From assembly GCF_011947365.2 (NCBI RefSeq), contig NZ_JAAVSH020000001.1, forward strand, positions 2,720,219 to 2,755,646: a stretch of DNA of 35,428 nt, written 5' to 3'. A program made the position numbers and the translations under genes. This DNA is from an endosymbiont of Lamellibrachia barhami. Its GTDB lineage: Bacteria; Pseudomonadota; Gammaproteobacteria; Chromatiales; Chromatiaceae. Shown here piece by piece: positions 25,316 to 33,288 of the stretch (position 1 is the first letter of the stretch; every line of letters begins with the position of its first letter). Under the pieces are notes generated by a model. That model had not been told where the DNA came from. It saw nothing but the letters and a program-made list of their open reading frames with translations, and searched no databases.

Positions 25316-26365
25316 TCACCCCAAATCCAGGTTGAGTGTGGTGTTCGCCTCCACTGCTGACAGCGACTCCACGGCATTGATCCAGCGCGGGTCCATATGC
25401 AGTTCCTGACGACTGAAATGGCCGCGGCCATGCATGCGTATCAACCTGAGATGAGCTGCCGGATCATTGTACTCCTTTAAGGAGTCGAGTACTTCAGCAG
25501 CGGCATCCTGATTGTTGCAGACCAAAACCATGTCGCAGCCAGCCTGTAATGCTGCAAACGCCCTATCAGCATAGCTGCCCGCATTTTCCGCTGCCGCCAT
25601 ACTCAAATCATCACTGAATATAACGCCCTGAAATGCGAGCCTCTTCCGCAACACATCCTGCAGCCAAAATGAGGAGAAACCCGCCAACTCACCATCAACC
25701 CGGTCATAGATGACATGCGCCGGCATGATGGCTTCCAGGCCGAAGTGGATCATCCTTTCAAAAGGACGAAGGTCTCCCATTTGAATATCCTCCAAACGAC
25801 GATTGTCGATGGGTAGTGCCAGATGAGAGTCAGCCTCCACACCACCATGACCGGGAAAATGTTTGCCCACTGAGGCCATTCCTGCCTCACGTGCACCGTA
25901 AATCCAGGACTGGGAAAGTTGTGCCACAACCTCAGGTTCCGCTGAAAAGGCCCGATCGCCGATCACCTGACTAATTCCCAAACCCAGATCAAGCACCGGC
26001 GCAAAGCTGAAATCGACACCGGCAGCACGCAATTCAGCTGCCATCAGCCACCCCCCCTGCCCTGCCAGTTTCAGCCCCCTCTTTCTGTTGAGGACGTATT
26101 GCTCACCATACCAGGCCAATGGTGGCAGGTGGGTGAAGCCGTTACGGAAGCGTTGGACTCTCCCGCCCTCATGATCCACGGAGATCAACAGATGAGGCTC
26201 CCGCAAGGCATGGATCTCAGATGTCAGTTCGAGCAACTGTCCGGGAGTTTCGTAATTCCGGGTGAAAAGAATCACCCCTCCAATAGCTGGATGCAGCAGA
26301 CGTTCGCGATCTTCCGGAGATAGCGACCCACCACTCAAATCGAGCATGACAGGACCAAGGCTCAT
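25316..26365 (-). CDS. nagZ: Beta-N-acetylhexosaminidase NagZ
   Basis: Cytosolic family 3 glycosidase that removes GlcNAc from anhydro-muropeptides during peptidoglycan recycling. From ATG 26365 it is 349 residues, the usual size; the frame extends to a TTG at 26413. Blocks: MLDLSGGSLSPEDRERL, SVDHEGGRVQRFRNGFTHLPP, GVDFSFAPVLDLG, the mobile catalytic loop KHFPGHGGVEADSH at about 168-181 and FSDDLSMAAAE at about 250-260, whose first Asp is the nucleophile. No signal peptide, as expected. It is the first gene of nagZ-hpt, an arrangement common in gammaproteobacteria, and diverges from a FliL-like gene. Confidence 0.96.
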   Translation of the reverse strand: MSLGPVMLDLSGGSLSPEDRERLLHPAIGGVILFTRNYETPGQLLELTSEIHALREPHLLISVDHEGGRVQRFRNGFTHLPPLAWYGEQYVLNRKRGLKLAGQGGWLMAAELRAAGVDFSFAPVLDLGLGISQVIGDRAFSAEPEVVAQLSQSWIYGAREAGMASVGKHFPGHGGVEADSHLALPIDNRRLEDIQMGDLRPFERMIHFGLEAIMPAHVIYDRVDGELAGFSSFWLQDVLRKRLAFQGVIFSDDLSMAAAENAGSYADRAFAALQAGCDMVLVCNNQDAAAEVLDSLKEYNDPAAHLRLIRMHGRGHFSRQELHMDPRWINAVESLSAVEANTTLNLDLG

Positions 26366-26491
26366 AATGTTTTCAGGCAAATTCCATTCAACTTTTTTCG
26401 CAGTATGCCGCAAAGATCATCAAGGGAAAACAATATGCGGTTTAAATCGTCCGTTATTTGGACAGTCAATGATGAGGAAAAGGTAACAACC

Positions 26492-26881
26492 ATGCGCCAG
26501 ATCAGTGTTCTGCTGTTGTCACTGTTGTTGTTTGCCAGTCTGGCTTGGGCTGAAGATGAGGCGCCCCCCACAATCAGCTACTACGAAGTCAAACCCTCTC
26601 TTGTGGTTAACCTTGCCAGCGGAGGTAAGTACGCCCGCTGCGATATCCAGTTAATGACCAAAGATGATGCTTTTCTGGAACAGCTGACACTGCACGGGCC
26701 GGCTATCCGCCATACACTGCTTATGTTGCTCTCGGAACAGGATGGAAAAACGATCAAGACCCCGGATGGCAAGGAAGCGCTCCGTAAGCAGGCAATGGAT
26801 GCTGTCAGCACATTGATGAAGGAACTTGCTGAAAAAGACAGTCTGAAGGCGCTCTATTTCACAACTTTTTTTGTTCAGTGA
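26492..26881 (+). CDS. Orphan FliL-like exported protein
   Basis: A 129-residue protein related to the flagellar basal-body protein FliL. The ATG at 26492 is preceded by AAGGT; residues 1-20 form a cleavable signal (LLLSLLLFASLAWAEDEA) in place of the usual membrane anchor and linker. The FliL core follows: YYEVKPSLVVNLASGGKYARCDIQL, then FLEQLTLHGPAIRHTLLMLLSEQ, LRKQAMDAVSTLMKEL and the end SLKALYFTTFFVQ. FliL proteins have an SPFH-like fold that rings the stator. No flagellar gene is in this window, so the role is open. Its last 23 bases overlap the convergent ABC permease gene. The frame is open from 26405, but the upstream part lacks conservation. Confidence 0.85.
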   Translation: MRQISVLLLSLLLFASLAWAEDEAPPTISYYEVKPSLVVNLASGGKYARCDIQLMTKDDAFLEQLTLHGPAIRHTLLMLLSEQDGKTIKTPDGKEALRKQAMDAVSTLMKELAEKDSLKALYFTTFFVQ

Positions 26882-27671
26882 GACGAATATCCAATTTATC
26901 ACGCAGAAGATCACCCAGCAGGTTCAGCGTCAGTACAACCAGCATGATTGCCAAACCTGGCGCCAATACCATATGTGGCGCCATCAACATATAACCGGCG
27001 CCATCGCGGATCATACTGCCCCATGAGGCTTCCGGTGGCTGAATACCCAATCCCAGAAAGGATAAACCGGCCTCGGCAATGACCATGCCCGCGATGCCGA
27101 AGGTTGCCTCTACGATCAGCGGTGCGGCAATCAACGGCAAAAGATGTCTGAACATGATTACCCTGGAACTGCTGCCCAGCGCCACCGCAGCCTGCACATG
27201 ATCCCGATGTTTGAGGGATAGCGTCTGAGCCCGTGTCAGGCGTGCATAACCCACCCAACCGACAGCAGAAAGCGCAATCACCAGATTGTCGAGCCCCGGT
27301 CCCATCACCCCAGCCAGGGCAATTGCCAGCAGGATACCGGGAAAGGCAAGAAAGATATCGATCACACGCACCAGAAAAAGATCCCAATAGCCACCTTTGT
27401 AGCCGGCGATCAACCCAAGCGTGGTACCCAGCAGAACGGAGATCGCCACCACTCCGAAAGCGATGAGAAAAGATGTCCTGGCACCCGCGATCAATCGTTC
27501 GAGGATTGGCCGTCCCAGGTCATCATAACCGAGCAGACTGTCACTGCTTGGCAGTACAAGGATTTGTTCAAGGTCGATAAGATTTGCCGACTGGGTCAAG
27601 AGTGGATTCAGGACCACCATGATGAGCCAGGTGAGTAGCACGATCACGGGGAACCAGAGGCGCATCAGCAT
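26859..27671 (-). CDS. Peptide/dipeptide ABC transporter permease, DppC/OppC type
   Basis: Inner-membrane permease of 270 residues. After one N-terminal helix and a periplasmic loop containing LLGYDDLGRPILERLIAGAR (a family C signature), five further helices follow. The ATPase-coupling EAA loop reads QAAVALGSSSRVIMFRHLLP at about 160-179, followed by EAGLSFLGLGIQPPEASWG. Its ATG overlaps the stop of the partner permease gene by one base (TAATG). No ATPase gene follows; the operon ends here, overlapping the convergent FliL-like gene by 23 bases. The transporter must borrow ATPases encoded elsewhere. Confidence 0.93.
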   Translation of the reverse strand: MLMRLWFPVIVLLTWLIMVVLNPLLTQSANLIDLEQILVLPSSDSLLGYDDLGRPILERLIAGARTSFLIAFGVVAISVLLGTTLGLIAGYKGGYWDLFLVRVIDIFLAFPGILLAIALAGVMGPGLDNLVIALSAVGWVGYARLTRAQTLSLKHRDHVQAAVALGSSSRVIMFRHLLPLIAAPLIVEATFGIAGMVIAEAGLSFLGLGIQPPEASWGSMIRDGAGYMLMAPHMVLAPGLAIMLVVLTLNLLGDLLRDKLDIRLTEQKKL

Positions 27672-28600
27672 TACCGCGATCCACCCAGACGAATACGGGG
27701 ATCAACAAGTCCGTAGACGATATCGGTCAGGGTGTTCACCAGTACATAGACCAGGCTGATAAAGAGCACGCATCCCTGCACCACGGGGAAATCCCTTTTC
27801 TGGATCGAATCGATCATCAATGAGCCGACACCAGGCCAGTCGAAGACGATCTCAGTCACCACGGCGCCACCGAGCAGACCACCCATCTGTAGCCCCAACA
27901 GGGTGATTACCGGCAGCCAGGCGTTGCGCATCGCATGACGCAAGACCACGTTCCGTTCAGACAAACCCTTCGCACGGGCTGTGCGTACATAGTCTTCACC
28001 CAACACCTCAAGCAGGCTGCTCCTGATCATGCGGGCGAGAATCGCGGCAAAAGCAGAACCCAGAGTGATGGCGGGCAGGATCAGACCGGCAAGTGAGTCG
28101 CGCCCACTCACTGGTGTCCAGCCAAGCCAGAGAGAGAAGAGCAGGATCAGCATGGGACCCAGCCAGAAATTGGGAATGGAGACACCCAGCATGGAAAATC
28201 CCATGGCGCCCCAATCCCAGGCCTCCCCCCGCCTCACTGCCGCCATGATACCGAGGGGAATAGCGATCAGCATTGCACACAACAGCGCAGCTCCTGCCAA
28301 CTCCAGGGTAGCGGGAATGCGTTCTGCCAGAATCTGGCTGACAGGCAGATTGGAATAGAGGGAGCGCCCCAAATCCAGATGCGCAAGGTTGGAAAAATAG
28401 ATGAGCAGTTGTTCGCTGACAGGCCGATTCAGACCAAGCGCAATTCGCAGCGCCTCTCTGTCAGTGGCACGGGCCGATTCGCCCAGCATGACATCCACGG
28501 GATCCCCTGGCACCAGATGGATCAGCAGGAACACCAGGGTCGCCACTCCCAGTATAACGACCAGGGCACTGACTAAACGTGAGAGTAAAAAGTCAGCCAT
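27671..28600 (-). CDS. Peptide/dipeptide ABC transporter permease, DppB/OppB type
   Basis: Inner-membrane permease of 309 residues with six predicted helices. The N-terminus MADFLLSRLVSALVVILGVATLVFLLIHLVPGDP and LGLNRPVSEQLLIYFSNL, DLGRSLYSN are typical of the B-type subunit; the EAA loop is YVRTARAKGLSERNVVLRHAMRNAWLPV at about 203-230, and the tail ends in VYGLVDPRIRLG. It forms a heterodimer with the downstream C-type permease. Five bases separate it from the YkuD gene upstream, so the operon order is binding protein, YkuD enzyme, permease B, permease C. Confidence 0.94.
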   Translation of the reverse strand: MADFLLSRLVSALVVILGVATLVFLLIHLVPGDPVDVMLGESARATDREALRIALGLNRPVSEQLLIYFSNLAHLDLGRSLYSNLPVSQILAERIPATLELAGAALLCAMLIAIPLGIMAAVRRGEAWDWGAMGFSMLGVSIPNFWLGPMLILLFSLWLGWTPVSGRDSLAGLILPAITLGSAFAAILARMIRSSLLEVLGEDYVRTARAKGLSERNVVLRHAMRNAWLPVITLLGLQMGGLLGGAVVTEIVFDWPGVGSLMIDSIQKRDFPVVQGCVLFISLVYVLVNTLTDIVYGLVDPRIRLGGSR

Positions 28601-28605
28601 CCGGC

Positions 28606-29076
28606 TTACCGAATCTCCACCAACATGTTGGTTTCGACCTGTTCAAACAGATTCAGCAGATCGTCGTTGCGCATGCGGATGCAGCCGTGGGAGATGGGTA
28701 CCCCGACAGGTTCACTGTCGGGACAACCGTGGATATAGATATAGCGGCGCAGGGTATCCACGTCCCCCCCACGATTACGTCCCGATTCCAGCCCCGTCAG
28801 CCAGAGGATGCGGGTGAGTATCCAGTCCCGTTCCGGGTGTTTTGCGGCAAGCGCCGGGGAGTAGATCTCACCGCTTGTCCGCCGGCCGACAAAGACGCAG
28901 TTTTCAGGACAGCCGATGCCAATCTTGAGGCGGATTTTGTGTAGCCCTCTCGGCGTACACCCTGATCCCGACTGTTCACCTGCGCCGTTTCTACCGGTTG
29001 CGACAGGATAACTGAGCAAGGGGTTACCATCTTCCAACAGCGCTATTTTTTGCTGGGAGATGTCAATACGCAGCAT
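28606..29076 (-). CDS. Cytosolic YkuD-fold L,D-transpeptidase/carboxypeptidase (ElsL/LdtK-like)
   Basis: About 156 residues of YkuD catalytic domain with no signal peptide or membrane helix; an upstream ATG at 29088 is also in frame. Sequence blocks are SYPVATGRNGAGEQSG, GCTPRGLHKIRLKIG, VFVGRRTSGEIY, RDWILTRILWLTGLESGRNR, YIYIHGCP and SHGCIRM, where the second His and the Cys are catalytic. This wording, especially DWILTRILWL and GRNR, matches the cytosolic ElsL/LdtK group, whose Acinetobacter member is an L,D-carboxypeptidase that trims the terminal D-Ala from recycled tetrapeptides (established knowledge, recalled). It lies inside a peptide ABC operon, overlapping the 3' end of the binding-protein gene, and near nagZ, so a recycling role is inferred. 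Confidence 0.88.
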   Translation of the reverse strand: MLRIDISQQKIALLEDGNPLLSYPVATGRNGAGEQSGSGCTPRGLHKIRLKIGIGCPENCVFVGRRTSGEIYSPALAAKHPERDWILTRILWLTGLESGRNRGGDVDTLRRYIYIHGCPDSEPVGVPISHGCIRMRNDDLLNLFEQVETNMLVEIR

Positions 29077-30583
29077 TCGTTTCGGCACCTGAAATCTCCC
29101 GTTTGTGCGTCAATACTACCTGCTCCAGCCCATCGTAGTTACCATCCGTCATCAGTTGGTAACCCGTCACTGTCCGGCGGGCGGCAAAGAGTTGATCCTC
29201 ATACCAGAGGGGAATATAGGGCAGATCCTGTTGCAATATCCCCTGCAACTGCCGATAGAGGCTTGCCTGCCCGGCAAGGGTTTTGGCCTGTTCCACCTCA
29301 TTCAACAAACGATCCACTTCAGGACTGGAGTAACGCCCCCTATTGGCGCCCCGGGGCGGCAGAGAGTCGCTGGCAAAAATATAGCGGAAGATATCCGGTG
29401 TGCGAATCCCCACCCAAGCCAGACTGTAGATCTGGAACCGCCCCGCCTTGATGTCTCCAAAAAAGGTCCCCCAGTCGTAACTGCGCAGATCCACCTCTAT
29501 GCCGACCTGCTTCAATTGACTCTGAATGATTGTGGCGAGCCGGATACGAAAGGGATCACTTGATGTCTTGTAGACCAGTTTCAGTGGATGTCCTGCATCA
29601 TAGCCTGCTTCCGCCAATAGACTACGCGCCAGTTGCGGTGAGTAGTCATACGATTTGAGGTCTCTTGCGCCAGCCCAATGCTCCGACGGAAAAAGCGCGA
29701 GCGCCGGGTGCGCAGCGTTATTCAGCACCTGGCTGATAATCGTTTCCCGATCAATGGCGTGGGCGATAGCCCTGCGTACCAGAGGATTCCCGGTGGCGGG
29801 ATCCTCCATATTGAAACCGATATAGGAGAAGTTACTGCCCGGCCGGTTTGCCACCTCCACCTCTTTACGGGTACGCAGATAACCAACCAACTCGGGCGCG
29901 AGATCGTTTTGCAAAAGATCGATCTCTCCCCGTAACAATTTCAATGTTCTGACCGTGGGGTTTTTCACTTCGATAAACTCAACTTTCTGCCCATCACGAT
30001 GCCGCTCCAACAGTAGATGTCCAGGTTTGGAACGATCAACAAAACGGAACGGCCCGCTTCCGACAGGCTGTTCATGGAACGGATGCCTGGAAGCCAGCAG
30101 ATCGGCAGGCTGTATTGCCAGTACCAGGTAGGCGGGAAAGAGTGGGTCGGGCCGTTTGAGATGAAAGTCCAGGGTTTGTTGGTCGACCTGTGCAACAGCC
30201 TCGATCAACTCCAGAGCACTCCTGTGAGGTGATGCATTCTGCGGGTCGAGCACAAACTGGTAGGTTGCCACCACGTCGGCGGGTTCCAGCAACTTTCCGT
30301 GGGAAAATCGGGAAGTGGGTTGGCGCAGGCGAAAACGGTAGTGAGTGGGCGACAGGGTCTCCCAATCGGCGATGCCCGCCACCGGCAGGCTCTGATCATC
30401 GAATTCAACCAATCGTTGATAAAGCAGCCGGTTGATCCGCTCTGATGCCGCATCCGTTGCAAAACGCGGGTCGAGGTTGAGCGGTGCATTGGCAAGGCCC
30501 ATGCGCAGGATCTGGGCGTCTGGTGGCTGGCTGCAGGCGGTCAGTATCAGCAGCGAGAGTGCGAATATTCGGGATAAGATCAT
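29063..30583 (-). CDS. Peptide ABC transporter substrate-binding lipoprotein (family 5)
   Basis: A 506-residue periplasmic binding protein, first gene of the operon. Residues 1-17 are a lipoprotein signal ending in LTAC. Family 5 (DppA/OppA/MppA) blocks are APLNLDPRFATDAASERINRLLYQ, WETLSPTHYRFRLRQ, FSHGKLLEPADVVATYQFVLDP, PVGSGPFRF, YIGFNMEDPATGNPLVRRAIAHAIDR, LLAEAGYDAGHPLKLVYKT and QLKQVGIEVDLRSYDWGTFFGDIKAG. Ligand cannot be read from sequence; peptide is likely, and the operon partner suggests a murein peptide. Translation runs into the YkuD gene with an overlap of 14-26 bases. The promoter region upstream holds palindrome 30631-30720. Confidence 0.93.
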   Translation of the reverse strand: MILSRIFALSLLILTACSQPPDAQILRMGLANAPLNLDPRFATDAASERINRLLYQRLVEFDDQSLPVAGIADWETLSPTHYRFRLRQPTSRFSHGKLLEPADVVATYQFVLDPQNASPHRSALELIEAVAQVDQQTLDFHLKRPDPLFPAYLVLAIQPADLLASRHPFHEQPVGSGPFRFVDRSKPGHLLLERHRDGQKVEFIEVKNPTVRTLKLLRGEIDLLQNDLAPELVGYLRTRKEVEVANRPGSNFSYIGFNMEDPATGNPLVRRAIAHAIDRETIISQVLNNAAHPALALFPSEHWAGARDLKSYDYSPQLARSLLAEAGYDAGHPLKLVYKTSSDPFRIRLATIIQSQLKQVGIEVDLRSYDWGTFFGDIKAGRFQIYSLAWVGIRTPDIFRYIFASDSLPPRGANRGRYSSPEVDRLLNEVEQAKTLAGQASLYRQLQGILQQDLPYIPLWYEDQLFAARRTVTGYQLMTDGNYDGLEQVVLTHKREISGAETNAAY

Positions 30584-30630
30584 AAAGAGACCAAGACCAC
30601 TTAGTGTTCCACCAGAAGCACCGACCTGAA

Positions 30631-30720
30631 GTAGGCTGGTTCAAGCGTAGCGGAACCGGCAAACGCGTCTGATCTGTCACCTGAAAAACGCCCTATCCGC
30701 TACGCTTGATCGGGCCTACG
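30631..30720. repeat. Dispersed palindromic repeat, family A copy 3
   Basis: Arms 30631-30654 and 30696-30719 are inverted repeats with three mismatches. Compared with the other two copies, CAAGCGCAGCGGA has become CAAGCGTAGCGGA in the left arm and the right arm carries the matching change (TCCGCTACGCTTG), so pairing is kept. It lies between the CYTH gene and the ABC operon. Confidence 0.85.
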
Positions 30721-30742
30721 TATCGGGTAGTTAGAGGTTACA

Positions 30743-31210
30743 TCACCAGTCGCAGTATGGCCGCTTGACCAGGCTGGCGTTGTAATATTTAGGGTCGCCT
30801 GACACCTCCTCTCCAGCCCATTCCGGCATTTCGAAGGTTTCATCCTCGGCATCCAGCTCCACTTCGGCAACAATCAGTCCTTCATTGTCCCCGTGGAAGA
30901 GATCAAGATCCCAGATATGGTCGCCACAGCGCACCTTGTAACGCACTTTGTCGATGATCGGGCCGGCGGTTAGATTGGCCAGAATCTCTTCACCCTCTTC
31001 CAGGGGGATCTCGTACTCATACTCGCTACGGCTGATGCCCAGGGTGACGCTTTTGATATTCAGATGCGCGCTTCCCTTCGCCACGCGAACCCGGATGCTG
31101 GCATTGGGCAGTGTCGCCAGATAACCCTGTTTCAGGGTCGCTTCTGATTCAACATGCATCTTCCATTTATTGTTAATAACCAAATATTTACGTTCAATTT
31201 CTACAGGCAT
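30743..31210 (-). CDS. CYTH domain protein (triphosphate tunnel metalloenzyme)
   Basis: A 155-residue single-domain protein. The N-terminal EIERKYLV is the defining CYTH motif; further strands show SIRVRVAKGSAHLNIKS, SEYEYEIPLEEGEEIL, DKVRYKVRCGDHIWDLDLFHGDN and LIVAEVELDAEDETFEMP, supplying the alternating Arg/Lys and Glu that line the triphosphate tunnel. Bacterial relatives are tripolyphosphatases or, more rarely, class IV adenylate cyclases; tripolyphosphatase is more likely for this short form, as inference. It starts three bases after the rlmD stop, so the two are co-transcribed. Confidence 0.92.
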   Translation of the reverse strand: MPVEIERKYLVINNKWKMHVESEATLKQGYLATLPNASIRVRVAKGSAHLNIKSVTLGISRSEYEYEIPLEEGEEILANLTAGPIIDKVRYKVRCGDHIWDLDLFHGDNEGLIVAEVELDAEDETFEMPEWAGEEVSGDPKYYNASLVKRPYCDW

Positions 31211-31213
31211 TTA

Positions 31214-32545
31214 TCAACTCTTCCCGAATAGTGCGATCGACTCAACATGAGCGGTATGAGGGAACATGTCCATCACGCCTGCGCTCAGCAATCGGTAACC
31301 GTGTTCATGAACCAGGATGCCGGCGTCACGGGCCAGAGTTCCAGGATAGCAGGAGACGTAGACGATACGCTCTACCCCCAGTTTCGGTAGATGTGCCAGC
31401 ATCTCCTGGGCTCCACTGCGAGGCGGATCCAGCAGCGCCTTGCTGAAACGCTCGAGCATCCAGGGTTCATTCTCGAGTGGCTCATAGAGGTTGGTGGTGA
31501 AGAAGCGCGTATTGTCGATTTTATTACATTGCGCATTTTCCCGTGCCCGCGCCACCAGCCCGGCGTCACCCTCCACACCTACCACCTCTCCCGCCCCGCG
31601 GGCCAGCGGTAGGGTAAAATTACCCAATCCACAAAACAGATCGAGCACACGATCATCTCCGGTGAGTTCAAGCATATCTACCGCACGGCGAACCATCTGG
31701 CGGTTGATATCGGTATTGACCTGGGTAAAGTCGTTGGGCAGAAAATTGAGCTTCAGTTCATAGTCGGGCAGCCGATAGTTGAGTTCGGCAGGAATCCCCA
31801 AGAGCGGCTTGACGGTATTCAGCCCCCCCTCCTGTTGATAGATCACCACATCGTGGGCTGGGCCAAAGGCCTCCAGCTTCTGCCTGTCCGCTTCGGTCAG
31901 CGGTTCCAGCAAACGGAAGATCAACACGCAGGTCTCATCACCCATCGCCACCTCAATCTGCGGTATCTGACTGCGAATCGAGAGTCCGTCGATGAGCTCA
32001 CTCAATGCAGGCAGCAGCTCACCCACCTTTGGATGCAGGATGTGACAGGTATCGATATCGGCAACGAAAGAGGAGCCACGCTCACGGAAGCCCACAAGCA
32101 CACCGCCCTTCTTGGGCACATACCTTACACCCAGCCTGGCTTTACGCCGATAGCCCCAACGCGACTTCCCCACCAGCGGTGGCAGGATTTCGGCAGCTTC
32201 AACCTTGCCGATATGTTTCAGCGCATCCAGCAATGCCTGCTGTTTGGAGTGAATCTGTGCCTCGGGTGCCTGGTGCTGAAGGCTGCACCCCCCACAGATA
32301 CCAAACTGCGCACATTTCGCCTCCACCCTCTCAGGCGAGGGTGTGAGCACTTCAACCACCCGGCCCTCGTCATATTTACGACGCTGGTTGGTATAGAGAA
32401 AGCGCACCTTCTCTTCCGGCAGAGAACCGTAAACGAAGGTGGCCTTGCCCTCGATGTGGGTGACTCCCTTGCCGTCATGACTGAGGGATTCGATCTCGGC
32501 TTCTACCGGCTCTGTCGGTAGTCTTTTACGGCGACGACGCCCCAT
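31214..32545 (-). CDS. rlmD: 23S rRNA (uracil-1939-C5)-methyltransferase
   Basis: SAM-dependent enzyme forming m5U at position 1939 of 23S rRNA. I choose the second ATG (32545) because AGGA is eight bases before it; the ATG at 32551 is two bases from the same site. Domains: N-terminal TRAM (VEAEIESLSHDGKGVTHIEGK), Fe-S cluster cysteines in KCAQFGICGGCSLQH with a fourth in DTCHIL, then a Rossmann methyltransferase with VLDLFCGLGNFTLPLA, LLDPPRSG and the catalytic Cys in YVSCYPGTLARD. 443 residues, as usual. The CYTH gene follows closely. Confidence 0.96.
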   Translation of the reverse strand: MGRRRRKRLPTEPVEAEIESLSHDGKGVTHIEGKATFVYGSLPEEKVRFLYTNQRRKYDEGRVVEVLTPSPERVEAKCAQFGICGGCSLQHQAPEAQIHSKQQALLDALKHIGKVEAAEILPPLVGKSRWGYRRKARLGVRYVPKKGGVLVGFRERGSSFVADIDTCHILHPKVGELLPALSELIDGLSIRSQIPQIEVAMGDETCVLIFRLLEPLTEADRQKLEAFGPAHDVVIYQQEGGLNTVKPLLGIPAELNYRLPDYELKLNFLPNDFTQVNTDINRQMVRRAVDMLELTGDDRVLDLFCGLGNFTLPLARGAGEVVGVEGDAGLVARARENAQCNKIDNTRFFTTNLYEPLENEPWMLERFSKALLDPPRSGAQEMLAHLPKLGVERIVYVSCYPGTLARDAGILVHEHGYRLLSAGVMDMFPHTAHVESIALFGKS

Positions 32546-32627
32546 GTTCATTTTCCTGCAAGTTGAAATTTTGCAGGGATTCTACCCTCTGTAGCCGGGA
32601 AGCGCCTGTCTGAGTTGCGTCAGTAAT

Positions 32628-32644
32628 GGTGCGCACGGCGCACC
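32628..32644. repeat. Short GC-rich palindrome GGTGCGC-ACG-GCGCACC
   Basis: A perfect 7-base stem with a 3-base loop, followed by CTAC, five bases beyond the ydbL stop codon. The core is of a type I recall as a dispersed repeat in many proteobacteria; only one copy is present here. It could serve as the 3' hairpin of ydbL. Confidence 0.6.
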
Positions 32645-32649
32645 CTACA

Positions 32650-33255
32650 TTATTTTTCTACCCAACTGCCACCCGCATTCTTATACCACCAGCCTTTGGA
32701 GGCCTTTCTGATCCAGGTTTGGCCAAAAACCGAACGCACATCCTTCTCCCAGTCCGGATGGCCATTGGCACGGGCAATCTCTTTGTAGAGTCGATTTCGA
32801 TCGCCGTTTTCCGCCTTCACCAGGTTTTTCAGTTGAGCCCGCTGCTTGAGAGAGACCGCCGAAAGCTGCCGGATCCCCACCAATGCATCATGAGTGAATC
32901 CGATAACTCCCTTTTGATAGTACGGATGGAGCGAACTGTTCCGCCGTTTCATTGATGCCTGCAGGCGGCGTACCTCAGGGGTGTTGACGGAGAAATCAGG
33001 TTTGGCGGCCGCATGTGCGGCCGGTATCAGAAGATCCAGCAGACTGAAGGAGACCTGCTGTGCTGAAGGGCTCCATTGCAAAGATTGACCCTCTTTGCCC
33101 GGCATCGAATTCTGAACCTCATCGCCAAGGATATCGTCGACAATCTTCTCCGCTGCCTCACGGGCTTCTGCAGCGGGGAAATAGATGTTGATGGTCACGC
33201 AGGCTGTAAGCATCAACAGCATGGTGAAAGAGGATGTCAATTTCGCTATTTTCAT
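32650..33255 (-). CDS. ydbL: YdbL family (DUF1318) lipoprotein
   Basis: A 201-residue lipoprotein, signal plus lipobox LTAC (Cys19), followed by VTINIYFPAAEAREAAEKIVDDILG, the standard N-terminus of longer DUF1318 proteins. The conserved C-terminal domain runs from about 105: HPYYQKGVIGFTHDALVGIR, SLKQRAQLKNLVKAENGDRNRLYKEIARANGHPDWEKDV, and the end WIRKASKGWWYKNAGGSW. In E. coli the small partner of the YdbH-YnbE lipid-transfer bridge is encoded downstream of ydbH in the same way. Here ydbL follows ydbH after 33 bases, with no separate ynbE in between. Confidence 0.9.
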   Translation of the reverse strand: MKIAKLTSSFTMLLMLTACVTINIYFPAAEAREAAEKIVDDILGDEVQNSMPGKEGQSLQWSPSAQQVSFSLLDLLIPAAHAAAKPDFSVNTPEVRRLQASMKRRNSSLHPYYQKGVIGFTHDALVGIRQLSAVSLKQRAQLKNLVKAENGDRNRLYKEIARANGHPDWEKDVRSVFGQTWIRKASKGWWYKNAGGSWVEK

Positions 33256-33288
33256 TTCAATTTCTCAACCAATATCATTCAGATGCAT

